This document shows positions 8,201 to 13,186 of a DNA stretch of 17,741 nt, piece by piece (position 1 is the first letter of the stretch; each line of letters opens with the position of its first letter). The position numbers and the translations under genes are program-made. The DNA comes from an uncultured Eubacteriales bacterium. Lineage in GTDB: Bacteria; Bacillota; Clostridia; Oscillospirales; Oscillospiraceae. Where the stretch lies: positions 1 to 17,741 of the forward strand of contig URWG01000022.1 of assembly GCA_900551495.1 (NCBI GenBank), given 5' to 3'. The notes beneath the pieces were generated by a model, which had not been told where the DNA came from, searched no databases, and was given only the letters and a program-made list of their open reading frames with translations.

Positions 8201-8523
8201 CCGTAATCGACGCCATTTACGACCTTGCTGGCCAGCAGATTGAGGGTCAGCGTCCCGTCGATCTTGACGGTCAATCCCGAGATTTTGCTTTCGATGATCG
8301 TATTGACTCCTCCGGTGGAGAGCGACAGATTCTTGATGGTCAGTGTTTTGGTGCCGGGGTCGTAGGTGGCGCTGCCGCTGCCGCTGGTGTAGGTGAGATT
8401 GGTGGAGCTAAACTGGAAATTGTTGATGTACAGATGATAGGTCTCTGCCGCCAATGCGCTCGCGGGCAGCAGAGAAAACAGCATACAAATGACCAGCACG
8501 ATGGAAAAGATGCGTTTTTTCAT
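2290..8523 (-). CDS. Giant secreted SLH-anchored surface protein (beta-helix, CxxC repeats, GLUG, SLH)
   Basis: A 2077-residue exported cell-surface protein. The start is firm: AAGGAGGT lies just upstream of ATG at 8523. Modules in order: signal peptide (MKKRIFSIVLVICMLF, AXA cleavage site near residue 25); a long parallel-beta-helix-like region to about 670 with repeated GGxL/xVTGG turns; an InlB/Flg_new-like unit (about 680-755); a block of CxxC repeats (about 755-1200); a GLUG-motif region (GGLAGY, GGLVGV, GGLFGK; about 1205-1520); two Listeria-Bacteroides-type units with GWF/GWY (about 1520-1655); a second CxxC block (about 1655-1890); and three SLH domains to the C-terminus, which bind secondary cell-wall polymer. 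About fifteen CxxC pairs, many preceded by PTCTExG, may bind metal or form disulfides. There is no LPXTG sorting signal. It is the second gene of the operon, 19 bases after the TetR gene. Adhesion or host-glycan contact is likely; no catalytic motif is seen. Confidence 0.9.
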   Translation of the reverse strand: MKKRIFSIVLVICMLFSLLPASALAAETYHLYINNFQFSSTNLTYTSGSGSATYDPGTKTLTIKNLSLSTGGVNTIIESKISGLTVKIDGTLTLNLLASKVVNGVDYGKIRTNYGIAVLADTTICGANNSADKDSIIITSQCTGVDDTEYSDGTTRVGIRPMSGAKLTMKNLTVSMTDNSTGSYAGHASLFRAVAALNISGCKLVANKCQFGIYVDNYSPVTITDTVFDMKLNGTASSGVNFAPNAVNVMQNCSGSISGVYPVYTAGQLTVSGGSKLTLIAGKMGMVAGQNQNQTPGKLILDNANVEIQSESLGIEAESGGSITIKSGTVNVTKATYGVQVTEGSSFAMQGGTLSIRGADAASCLGINNNGTVTVTGGSLKTENVYTALQNGSATALSVTGGEHTLTAAACGYLGASSSELKISNTAKVTVNAETGIRLSKQSDSKLTVSGGELNINATASGVELVDSISTMTLSGGKVNITDKNSTPTITGMVCRGKSLFSGAEVTFRNCKIDLQSLNPKNKMTGGKLHLSGYSSGAQLYYGFEMTGGVIDGSTGALGIVASQGTTTLKGGTVNITASYPFYLVYDGIVDFAGANVTGTSTANCGLYVVSGSETEPDSSSYKISGGTVVLTSTQAGANAMYTSIPGNYGVWAGADEAGAALVETPTQPILATSKYVRFAEKKAVTLTLVNVKEGTSASYLPGEAFTYTAKDAPYGQHFSHWELTVNGTTTTVGTGTTYSGKMPTTDATLTAVYENCSGGTPTCQKKAVCSVCGREYGILAAHKFTEEVEDEKYVITPPTCEGEGTYYKSCSVCGESAKNWVNATFTVPALGHDWSDWTSNGDGTHSRTCGNDAEHKEKEDCSGGTATCQQKAVCDTCKVEYGELAAHDFTAEVADAKYLKTEATCTEAAVYYKSCAVCGESSKGTAFEATFSHGEAKGHAWSGWVSNGDGTHSRVCGNDKNHTEKEACSGGAADCTHGPICDFCKAEYGKPGGHNYTAEVAENAYLKDAATCTEAAVYYKSCTVCGASSEGTEHEATFSHGDPLGHDEVVDSRQEPTCTEDGLTEGKHCDRCKLVLVEQTTIPALGHNVKNGTVTKEPTCTEDGERVGTCERCGATNITGKVEKLGHHEVTVSGTAPTCAEAGWSDAISCDRCGEVLQERTPLAPLGHTVVDDAETDTLTKGMHCSVCGEVLLAQFSKAGGLWTDDGNYDAALYASEPGNWVISDAADLAALAKKVNDGNTFEGFTVTLTADIDLSAHLWVPIGKAVTMNTELPFSGTFRGGLHRVSGMRVCLNGDAESKIAAGLFGVASGAEITDLQVSGDVLLSGKFRGYYRTGGLAGYVINSTLRNCGFVGTVCSDAQNASYIVVHTGGLVGVVEEESTVENCYAIANVNTMNLSREGTAHTGGLFGKAVSSATASNCYAAAAVTLKTVNMTHSYCGTFEGGRDNYNRATATHCYTQLASVGANGNATVLTREQMQSEDGLVELLNAFVSENGNEENRGWFVDPAANQGYPTFGVTVRFETGIEGENATVVGVKSGSTVTPADGNIPGYIFQGWFADEGRTTPFDFSKPITADTTVYGKYAPGVFTITYILNGGENAASNPTEYVYGVGAELADATRENYLFEGWYTDAALTQHITEIGTEQTGNLILFAKWSLDPNHTHAYGACRVGKNGLHEQVCEICGKVEPCTYTTTVTDPTCTSSGYTTHTCDVCGSSFVDTFVDGGHIWTSAVTEPTHTEMGFTTYTCSRCKESYTSDYVAPIGHSFDDGAVTKEPTCTEEGEMLYTCSCGETYTVPIAKVDHALVATVTEPTCTELGFTTHACKNCDYAYTDTYVAPTGHNWDEGKVASAPTLTETGILVQTCVNCGATKEATIPMLTSCDGGNGCPSKAYVDVPDESNWAHVGIDFVLKAGLFYGTSETTFDPEATMTRAMLVTVLYRLEGKPETNAENPFKDIADGMWYTDAVVWAAENGIVLGVEENIFDPDGKITREQMATILYRYTKFKGLPLNDGDYAEEYPDIEKVSPYAAEAMRWANAEGLINGMRSGETVTLAPQGDATRAQVAAILMRYVQNVLTK
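5398..6257 (-). repeat. Tandem coding repeats of about 106 residues in the SLH protein
   Basis: Three units beginning CSGGTPTC, CSGGTATC and CSGGAADC lie about 318 bases apart. Each contains two CxxC pairs, the phrase YYKSC.VCG and a GH.WS.W..NGDGTHSR segment (the third unit is shortened). Internal duplication explains the module; copy number could vary between strains. Confidence 0.8.
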
Positions 8524-8542
8524 GGGTTACCTCCTTCTTGGA

Positions 8543-9256
8543 TCAATGTGGTGGGTTTTCTGACTGGCTCAGGGAGAAATCAAATTTCATCGCCAGAGCG
8601 GTAAACAGCTTTTGTATGGCCTTATCCGCGATCCGGCAGATGTCCAGCTTGCAGATTTGGGAAACAATGGCATCCTGCTCCGACCTCGGCACCTGATAGG
8701 CGCCCAGCGCCATGTGAAGAAACCGGTCCAGCTTCCGCTCCAGGGTAAAGTAGATGTCGCATCTGCGCGCCATATACCCGTTCATGATGCCGGCGGTGCC
8801 GATCTCCATTTCGTAGAAGTCGCTGTCGGTGCATTCCGGCAGATACGGTCGGAAGATTTTGGCGATAGCGGTTGCGGTCTTGCGGTGGATTTGCTCAGCA
8901 ATGTCGGGGTGGGCGTAGGCCTCCAGATAGATCTCCCGCAGATTCTCGTTTCGCTCGGTAATGGTCATCTGGAGGGCGGTCTCCACGGCGTAGAGCATGG
9001 CGGGGGAAGATGTGTTTTCCAACGCCGCTCCCGCCATCTCGAACTGGCTTTCAAACATGAAGTCCACCAGCTCCGACAGGACCCCGTCCTTGGTGCCGAA
9101 AATGTTGCGGAAGGAGCTGGAGGACACGTCGGCCTCTGCCATCACGTCTGCAATGGTCGTTTCCCGGTAGCCCTTGAGAAGGAACAGACGCACACAGGAG
9201 GACAAGATCCTCCGTTTCGCATCCTCACTGTCATATCTTCTTTTTGGGCATCGCAT
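8543..9256 (-). CDS. TetR-family transcriptional regulator
   Basis: A 237-residue one-component repressor. The N-terminal helix-turn-helix is typical of TetR: AKRRILSSCVRLFLLKGY, then TTIADVMAEADVSSSSFRNI and FGTKDGVLSELV; the rest is an all-helical ligand/dimer domain with no recognisable ligand signature. I chose ATG at 9256 because AAAGGAGG lies directly upstream (9262-9269); a start at 9292 would place the first codon inside the operator palindrome. The downstream surface-protein gene follows after 19 bases, so the two form one operon. The palindrome over the promoter implies autorepression and control of the surface protein by an unknown small ligand. Confidence 0.9.
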   Translation of the reverse strand: MRCPKRRYDSEDAKRRILSSCVRLFLLKGYRETTIADVMAEADVSSSSFRNIFGTKDGVLSELVDFMFESQFEMAGAALENTSSPAMLYAVETALQMTITERNENLREIYLEAYAHPDIAEQIHRKTATAIAKIFRPYLPECTDSDFYEMEIGTAGIMNGYMARRCDIYFTLERKLDRFLHMALGAYQVPRSEQDAIVSQICKLDICRIADKAIQKLFTALAMKFDFSLSQSENPPH

Positions 9257-9291
9257 CTTTTCCTCCTTTCCGTGCAGTTTGCATAGTAACA

Positions 9292-9345
9292 CGCACTATA
9301 ATTGAGTTACAACTCAATTATAGTGCGGCGAATCATCCTTGTCAA
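9292..9345 (-). promoter_or_regulatory. TetR operator overlapping a consensus sigma-A promoter
   Basis: Perfect palindrome with 17-bp arms, CGCACTATAATTGAGTT at 9292-9308 and AACTCAATTATAGTGCG at 9311-9327, separated by AC. On the minus strand TTGACA (9345-9340), exactly 17 bases, then TATAAT (9322-9317) form a full-consensus promoter. The -10 box lies inside the palindrome, so a bound TetR dimer would block RNA polymerase. Confidence 0.9.
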
Positions 9346-9428
9346 TAGTTTCTAAAGAAAAAAGCTGTTCGCAGCATGTTCGTCATTATAACGATTAAAC
9401 GGCAGAAGGTCTCGGTTTCCTGTCAGGT

Positions 9429-9989
9429 ATGAGGAGCCTACCGGACAGGTCAAAATTATGCCCGCCTATAATCTTCCCTTTTGTGCTGACCACCGATGTG
9501 GATCACCAGTTCCAGCGTGCAGGCTTTGATAAAAAGCGACTGTTCTACACACAGGGAGACTACGGAGCCTGCCATGACAAAATCTATGATAATGAGGACA
9601 CCGTCCGGCAGCAGGATATTAATATTCCAACGGAGCTGATTCCCCGGTGCCCGGTATGCGGCGCACCTATGACGATGAATCTACGGTGCGATGAAATTTT
9701 TGTGCAAGACGATGGCTGGTGCGCTGCTGCGAGCAGGTATGCAGAGGTCCTGCAACAGTACAAGCGTGGGAAGATACTCTATCTGGAAATAGGTGTTGAG
9801 AGCAATACACCAGCCATTATAAAATACCCGTTTTGGCGCATGACGGTTCAAAACATAAACTCACAATATGTCGGCATTAACCTTGGAGAGTGTTATTGTC
9901 CCAAGGAAATTCAGCAAAGGTCGTTGTGCATTGATGGGGACATTCATACCATATTACATGAATTATCACAATTTGACGACTTGAGATGA
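9429..9989 (+). pseudogene. Sirtuin (Sir2-like NAD-dependent deacylase) C-terminal remnant
   Basis: Recognisable Sir2-family protein of the type often linked to macrodomain proteins in Firmicutes. Family-like blocks: FVLTTDVDHQFQRAGF, KKRLFYTQGDYG, PTELIPRCPVCGAPMTMNLR, FVQDDGWCAAASRYAEVL, LEIGVESNTPAIIKYPFWRM. The frame opens at 9429, but homology appears to begin only at FVLTT (about 9478); the Rossmann N-terminus with the GAGxSxxxG NAD loop is absent. After DYG the text jumps to ACHDKIYDN, where I expect a C-x3-C stretch, so one zinc-binding Cys seems deleted; CPVC remains. It cannot be a functional deacylase. It ends in the same conserved box that follows the pRiA4b-like gene. Confidence 0.75.
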
Positions 9990-10013
9990 TGTCTTTTTCG
10001 GCGCTACGAGCCA
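9972..10013 (+). repeat. Conserved 3'-box, copy C (complete)
   Basis: TTTGACGACTTGAGATGAT, GTCTTTTTCGG and CGCTACGAGCCA in uninterrupted order: the whole box of which copies A and B (1412 and 1551) hold the two halves. It spans the stop codon of the sirtuin remnant and is followed by a terminator hairpin. Confidence 0.6.
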
Positions 10014-10021
10014 TATCGAGC

Positions 10022-10055
10022 GGATGTAACTGATTTCAGTTACATCCACTTTTTT
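10022..10055 (+). terminator. Rho-independent terminator
   Basis: Perfect 12-bp stem GGATGTAACTGA / TCAGTTACATCC with a two-base TT centre, followed by AC and six Ts. It closes the sirtuin-remnant unit. Confidence 0.8.
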
Positions 10056-10076
10056 ATTTTCATGTACGGAGCGGGT

Positions 10077-10316
10077 TTACGCCTGCTCCATTTCCTCTTC
10101 CTCAAAAGAATCATCATCCGTGTTGTATCCCTCCGAGAACAGCTCTTTCAGACTGCCGGCGGCTCGCAGGAAACATACTCAATGGCGACGCCCTCACGGA
10201 TGTCGGCAGTGTAGTTCGGATGGCACTGCGTGGGATCAATGTCCAGATACCCGACGAACTTGTACGGATTTGTGTGAGGACGAACAATTATTCGCGCTTT
10301 CTTGTATGTCCAAAGA
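10077..10316 (-). pseudogene. Frameshifted C-terminal gene fragment
   Basis: The minus strand reads PLWTYKKARIIVRPHTNPYK, FVGYLDIDPTQCHPNYTADI, REGVAIEYVSCEPPAV and a stop (TGA near 10158). In another frame it goes straight on as GSLKELFSEGYNTDDDSF and EEEEMEQA, ending TAA at 10077. The two pieces join naturally around a GCCGGC sequence, so a single indel has broken the gene. The acidic C-terminus is typical of mobile-element accessory proteins, but I do not recognise the family. The 5' part is missing; the frame stops near 10318. Confidence 0.5.
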
Positions 10317-10386
10317 GGAAATCAAAACTCTAATGATGCAGCTTGCGTCCAGTATGCAGCGACTTGTGAATCTGTTTGATATTTGA
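10306..10386 (+). other. Possible 26-residue ORF or gene tail
   Basis: ATG at 10306 opens MSKEEIKTLMMQLASSMQRL and ends VNLFDI, a plausible amphipathic helix. There is no Shine-Dalgarno site, and its first bases overlap the minus-strand remnant. It may be the end of a lost gene. The next 140 bases up to the promoter at 10529 hold nothing I can assign. Confidence 0.2.
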
Positions 10387-10528
10387 AGGGATCAAGAAGG
10401 ACAACTTGCTGCCAAAGGTAAAGAATATCTGCTTATCCAACATTGAATCTGATGTGCATAGATAGCAAATATGAAGGGAGAAAAATAAGAATAACGGAGA
10501 ATATTCCCGCGCGGGAAGGCGCGAGACC

Positions 10529-10557
10529 TTGTGCGCGTCCTCATTTTATGTTATAAT
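10529..10557 (+). promoter_or_regulatory. Sigma-A promoter for the 345-residue gene
   Basis: TTGTGC (10529-10534), 17-base spacer, TATAAT (10552-10557), preceded by the palindrome CCCGCGCGGG at 10506-10515. It lies about 80 bases before the start codon at 10636. Confidence 0.6.
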
Positions 10558-10635
10558 CTTTGCCGTAGACTGTTCTTTTCTGTACCGGGATTGCCTCGTG
10601 TACCGGAAAAATATCGCTTATGTGGGTGACATATC

Positions 10636-11673
10636 ATGATGAAACCGCTATCGCCGAAAACGCTGGAAAAGAAATACGCGGAGCTTGGCTTGTCGGAAGC
10701 CAAACTCCGTCTACTGCACACATATTTTCGCTGTTTTTCGAACTTATACGGCGTGATTTCCGTGCGGGAGGCATGGGATGTTTTCAAGCACTACGAGGGG
10801 CTTTCCGTGCATAAGAAGGACTTTGTTGCGTTTTCCGGCGTTGTACAGCGGGAGGCGGGGCTGCCGTATTCCGTTTACGAGCTGCAGGAGGTATTCCGCG
10901 ACGAAGAGTCGGACATTCCGCAGGATCGGCTGATCGTAAATAACGACCTTGTTATGACAGGCTATCACCGATTTATTCAAATTTACGCAACGGTCGAACG
11001 GCAAGAGGACAAGCCGCATTACCTGCCGGAAAAGTCGGTCTTTTTGTCCTTTGTCGAGGATCGATTCTATCTTACCCCGCAGGGAAAGGATATGGCGTCG
11101 TTTATCGGAAATCTGCGCACGGGCGGAACGATGCGAAAGCATGACAAGACCCCGACGGGACCGCTCCTTGATGTTTACGGAAAGCCCGTTTTGGGGAAAA
11201 GGCTTTCGGAGTTCGTGTTCCGCACGCAGATGGAAGCGTTTGAAATCGAGTATTTCAAGGACGAGCACAAAAAGCGGAAGCTGGAGGAGGAGTACACTGC
11301 CGTCGCCGCCGATAAGCTGCTGAAGGACATCCGCCTTTACATCATGACGGGCGGGGTTTTTCGCGACAGCTCAATAACCGGCAAAATTCGCCTTTTGGTC
11401 AAAACGCTCGCCACCGAATACGATGTCAGCCTCTCTGAGAAGCAGTTTGAAAAATTCTTCGATTTGTTTCTCAATCTGAACAACTGCAGCAATTTGTGGC
11501 TGAACTGCGGCTGGCGTCCGGACGAGCTGTACCGCAGGGAAGGGGGCGGTTTGCCGAACGCCGTCTCGGTCGGACCGAGCCTGCAAAAGCTGTTTGATTC
11601 CGGCAGATTGGACCGCGCGGAATTTGAAAAAACTCTCGCCGAAATGGGGATCACACCCTACTACGGCGAATAA
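10636..11673 (+). CDS. Unrecognised 345-residue cytosolic protein
   Basis: An intact single-gene unit with its own promoter (10529-10557) and terminator (11712-11755). The start is ATG ATG at 10636/10639 with a weak GGGTGA upstream. There is no signal peptide, membrane segment or recognisable catalytic motif. It is highly charged and mostly helical, with a mixed central part (YHRFIQIYATVERQEDKPHY; FVEDRFYLTPQGKDMASFI), a lysine-glutamate-rich helix (KDEHKKRKLEEEYTAVAADK), and a C-terminal segment NLNNCSNLWLNCGWRPDELY. That last phrase resembles the 'N-x-x-x-L-W-x-x-x-G-x-x-P-x-E-L' stretch that precedes the SEC-C zinc motif in some clostridial proteins, but no SEC-C cysteines follow. A stress- or defence-type role cannot be claimed from sequence alone. 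Confidence 0.8.
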   Translation: MMKPLSPKTLEKKYAELGLSEAKLRLLHTYFRCFSNLYGVISVREAWDVFKHYEGLSVHKKDFVAFSGVVQREAGLPYSVYELQEVFRDEESDIPQDRLIVNNDLVMTGYHRFIQIYATVERQEDKPHYLPEKSVFLSFVEDRFYLTPQGKDMASFIGNLRTGGTMRKHDKTPTGPLLDVYGKPVLGKRLSEFVFRTQMEAFEIEYFKDEHKKRKLEEEYTAVAADKLLKDIRLYIMTGGVFRDSSITGKIRLLVKTLATEYDVSLSEKQFEKFFDLFLNLNNCSNLWLNCGWRPDELYRREGGGLPNAVSVGPSLQKLFDSGRLDRAEFEKTLAEMGITPYYGE

Positions 11674-11711
11674 ACCGCCGAAAAACCGAACTGCTCAAAT
11701 AAATTCAAAAT

Positions 11712-11755
11712 TCGGAACGTCGGGCGCTCTTCCGCCTCGACGTTCCGATATTTTT
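11712..11755 (+). terminator. Rho-independent terminator
   Basis: Perfect 11-bp stem TCGGAACGTCG / CGACGTTCCGA (11712-11722 / 11738-11748), then TA and five Ts. Confidence 0.8.
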
Positions 11756-11788
11756 CACCGAGCTTTCCGGCAGCGTGAGGCTGTCATA

Positions 11789-11939
11789 ATACTGATTCTT
11801 GATTAAAATATTTCATCAAGAATCCCATGTGCTACGCACACTCGCATCGTGCGAACGCACGATGCGCCGTCTCATGCAGAATCTGACGCGCCTTTGGCGC
11901 TATAAAAAGCTTTTCAAGCTTTTTAACAGATTCTGGTAT
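11789..11939 (-). repeat. Structured dispersed repeat, copy 3 (left border of the Se/S block)
   Basis: Full-length 151-bp copy. On the plus strand its modules run: GATTCTTGAT...ATCAAGAATC hairpin, TGTGC-TA-CGCACA, GCATCGTGCG-AAC-GCACGATGC, AGAATCTG arm, GCGCC-TTT-GGCGC, AAAAGCTT-TTC-AAGCTTTT, CAGATTCT arm, GTAT. Ends are ATAC...GTAT. It is the reverse complement of copy 4 over their shared part of about 55 bases with one difference. Together with the terminator at 11712 it fills the 380-base gap between genes. Confidence 0.85.
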
Positions 11940-11982
11940 AAAGCGGTTCGTCCTGCCGTTCGGCAAAACATCGACAAGCAGA

Positions 11983-12011
11983 TTGCAAATTCGGCGAAAA
12001 TGCGTTAAAAT
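11983..12011 (+). promoter_or_regulatory. Probable promoter of the MocA/ModE-like gene
   Basis: TTGCAA (11983-11988), 17-base spacer, TAAAAT (12006-12011), about 43 bases before the GTG start at 12054. Confidence 0.55.
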
Positions 12012-12053
12012 ATAGAAAACAGTGCAAAATTGACGGAAAAGGGGCGGATTTAG

Positions 12054-12980
12054 GTGCAGTACGGTACCGTCGGCGGTCTGATCGCAGCAGCGAACAAGCT
12101 GCGGACAATGCCGCTTTTGCAATTCGGCGCGATCCCGATCGTGCAACGGATCGTCCTAACCATGCGGCAGGTCGGCATCTTCCCTATCGTAATCGTGATC
12201 GACCCGCAGGATCGGGAGCTGATCCACGCGCTGTCTCCCTTCGGTGTCATCTTTCTGCAGCAGGAGGACATCGGCGACACCGAGCTGCTCAGCAGTCTGA
12301 AGCTGGGGCTTCGCTTCCTGCACGGAAAGTGCGGGCGCGTGCTGTTTTCCCCCGTCAATACGCCGATGGCTTCGCCGCAAACGCTGCGCCGACTATTGGC
12401 AAGCCCGTCGGAAATTGTACGCCCGTCCTTTTGCGGTCGCAGCGGGCACCCCGTCGTGCTCGCGGATACGGAGATCGACGAGATTCTGCGCTTTGACGGC
12501 GACGGCGGTCTCCGTGCCGCATTGCAGAAGATGTCCGAACGGACGGAATGGGTCGTCACGGAGGACGACGGCGTTCTTTTAACGGTCCACAACGCCGCGC
12601 AGATGCAGGCGCATTTGCAGCAGCACAACCGCACGCTGCTCGCGCCGGAGCTGCATCTGAGCATCCGAACCGACGAGCCGCTGCTGGAGCCGAGAATGAA
12701 GCTGCTTCTGTTTCTGATTGCCAACCTGCAATCGGTGCAGGCGGCGTGCCGCTGCATGGGGCTGTCCACGGCGACGGCATGGAATATGATCAACCGCGTG
12801 GAGCGTATCCTCCGCGCACCGATCGTCCTTCGCAGGCAGGGCGGGCGGCAAGGCGGAAAAACGGCGCTGACCGAACGCGGCTATGCGCTTGCCTGCGCGT
12901 TCCGACAGTACGAGCAGGAGCTGCGCGATTATGCACAGATTCGCTTTGACGAGCTGTTCACAAAAGGCGACCTTTTGTGA
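12054..12980 (+). CDS. MocA-like nucleotidyltransferase domain fused to a ModE-like winged helix; probable regulator
   Basis: A 308-residue two-domain protein, GTG start with AAAAGGGG nine bases upstream. Residues 1-180 follow the MocA/YgfJ cofactor-nucleotidyltransferase pattern (PIVQRIVLTMRQVGIFPIVI; SLKLGLRFLHGKCGRVLFSP; RPSFCGRSGHPVVL; FDGDGGLRAALQKM). Two signatures are degraded. The nucleotide loop LAAGxSxRMG is replaced by LIAAANKLRTM (residues 9-19), and the metal-binding Asp of PxDxP is Asn102 in SPVNTP. Residues from about 212 match the ModE/LysR-type winged helix (LQSVQAACRCMGLSTATAWN, then QGGRQGGKTALTERGYALA). I infer a transcription factor whose former enzyme domain may sense a molybdopterin, nucleotide or related ligand. 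The target is probably the yedF promoter 54 bases downstream. MocA and YedF relatives co-occur in selenium-dependent molybdenum hydroxylase loci. Confidence 0.8.
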   Translation: MQYGTVGGLIAAANKLRTMPLLQFGAIPIVQRIVLTMRQVGIFPIVIVIDPQDRELIHALSPFGVIFLQQEDIGDTELLSSLKLGLRFLHGKCGRVLFSPVNTPMASPQTLRRLLASPSEIVRPSFCGRSGHPVVLADTEIDEILRFDGDGGLRAALQKMSERTEWVVTEDDGVLLTVHNAAQMQAHLQQHNRTLLAPELHLSIRTDEPLLEPRMKLLLFLIANLQSVQAACRCMGLSTATAWNMINRVERILRAPIVLRRQGGRQGGKTALTERGYALACAFRQYEQELRDYAQIRFDELFTKGDLL

Positions 12981-13033
12981 AAACAAAACAAAAAAACCGC
13001 ACCCCATTTCGGCAAGTATTTCCGAAAAAGCAT

Positions 13034-13062
13034 TTGCCGAGCGGAGCGTTATTGATTATAAT
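13034..13062 (+). promoter_or_regulatory. Promoter of the yedF operon
   Basis: TTGCCG (13034-13039), exactly 17 bases, then consensus TATAAT (13057-13062). The predicted transcript starts near 13069, leaving a 118-base leader before the yedF start codon. Confidence 0.65.
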
Positions 13063-13074
13063 GATATAGTGTAG

Positions 13075-13143
13075 ATTGACAAGGGCTTGCACCGTCTCCC
13101 CCGTTCCGAACGGCGACGGACCCGTGCGCCCTTGTTTATCAAT
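13075..13143 (+). promoter_or_regulatory. Nested-hairpin 5' leader of the yedF mRNA, candidate cis-regulatory RNA
   Basis: Stacked pairings occur in order: ATTGA (13075-13079) with TCAAT (13139-13143); CAAGGGC (13080-13086) with GCCCTTG (13128-13134); GCAC (13089-13092) with GTGC (13124-13127); CGTC (13093-13096) with GACG (13115-13118); CCGTT (13101-13105) with AACGG (13109-13113). No T-tract follows, so it is not a terminator. It ends 30 bases before the Shine-Dalgarno GAGGAGGT (13173-13180). The only interruptions are small bulges (TT, ACC, TTTA) and an internal loop, as in ligand- or protein-binding leaders. Confidence 0.5.
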
Positions 13144-13186
13144 ACCACGCGTTATTCTTTGCGAAGATATACGAGGAGGTTTTACC

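Noticed and set aside
9257..9292. Earlier ATG start for the TetR gene
   Set aside because: It would begin inside the operator palindrome and lacks a ribosome site; ATG at 9256 follows AAAGGAGG.
12963..13033. Terminator after the MocA/ModE-like gene
   Set aside because: There is an A-rich stretch but no convincing stem followed by Ts on the plus strand.
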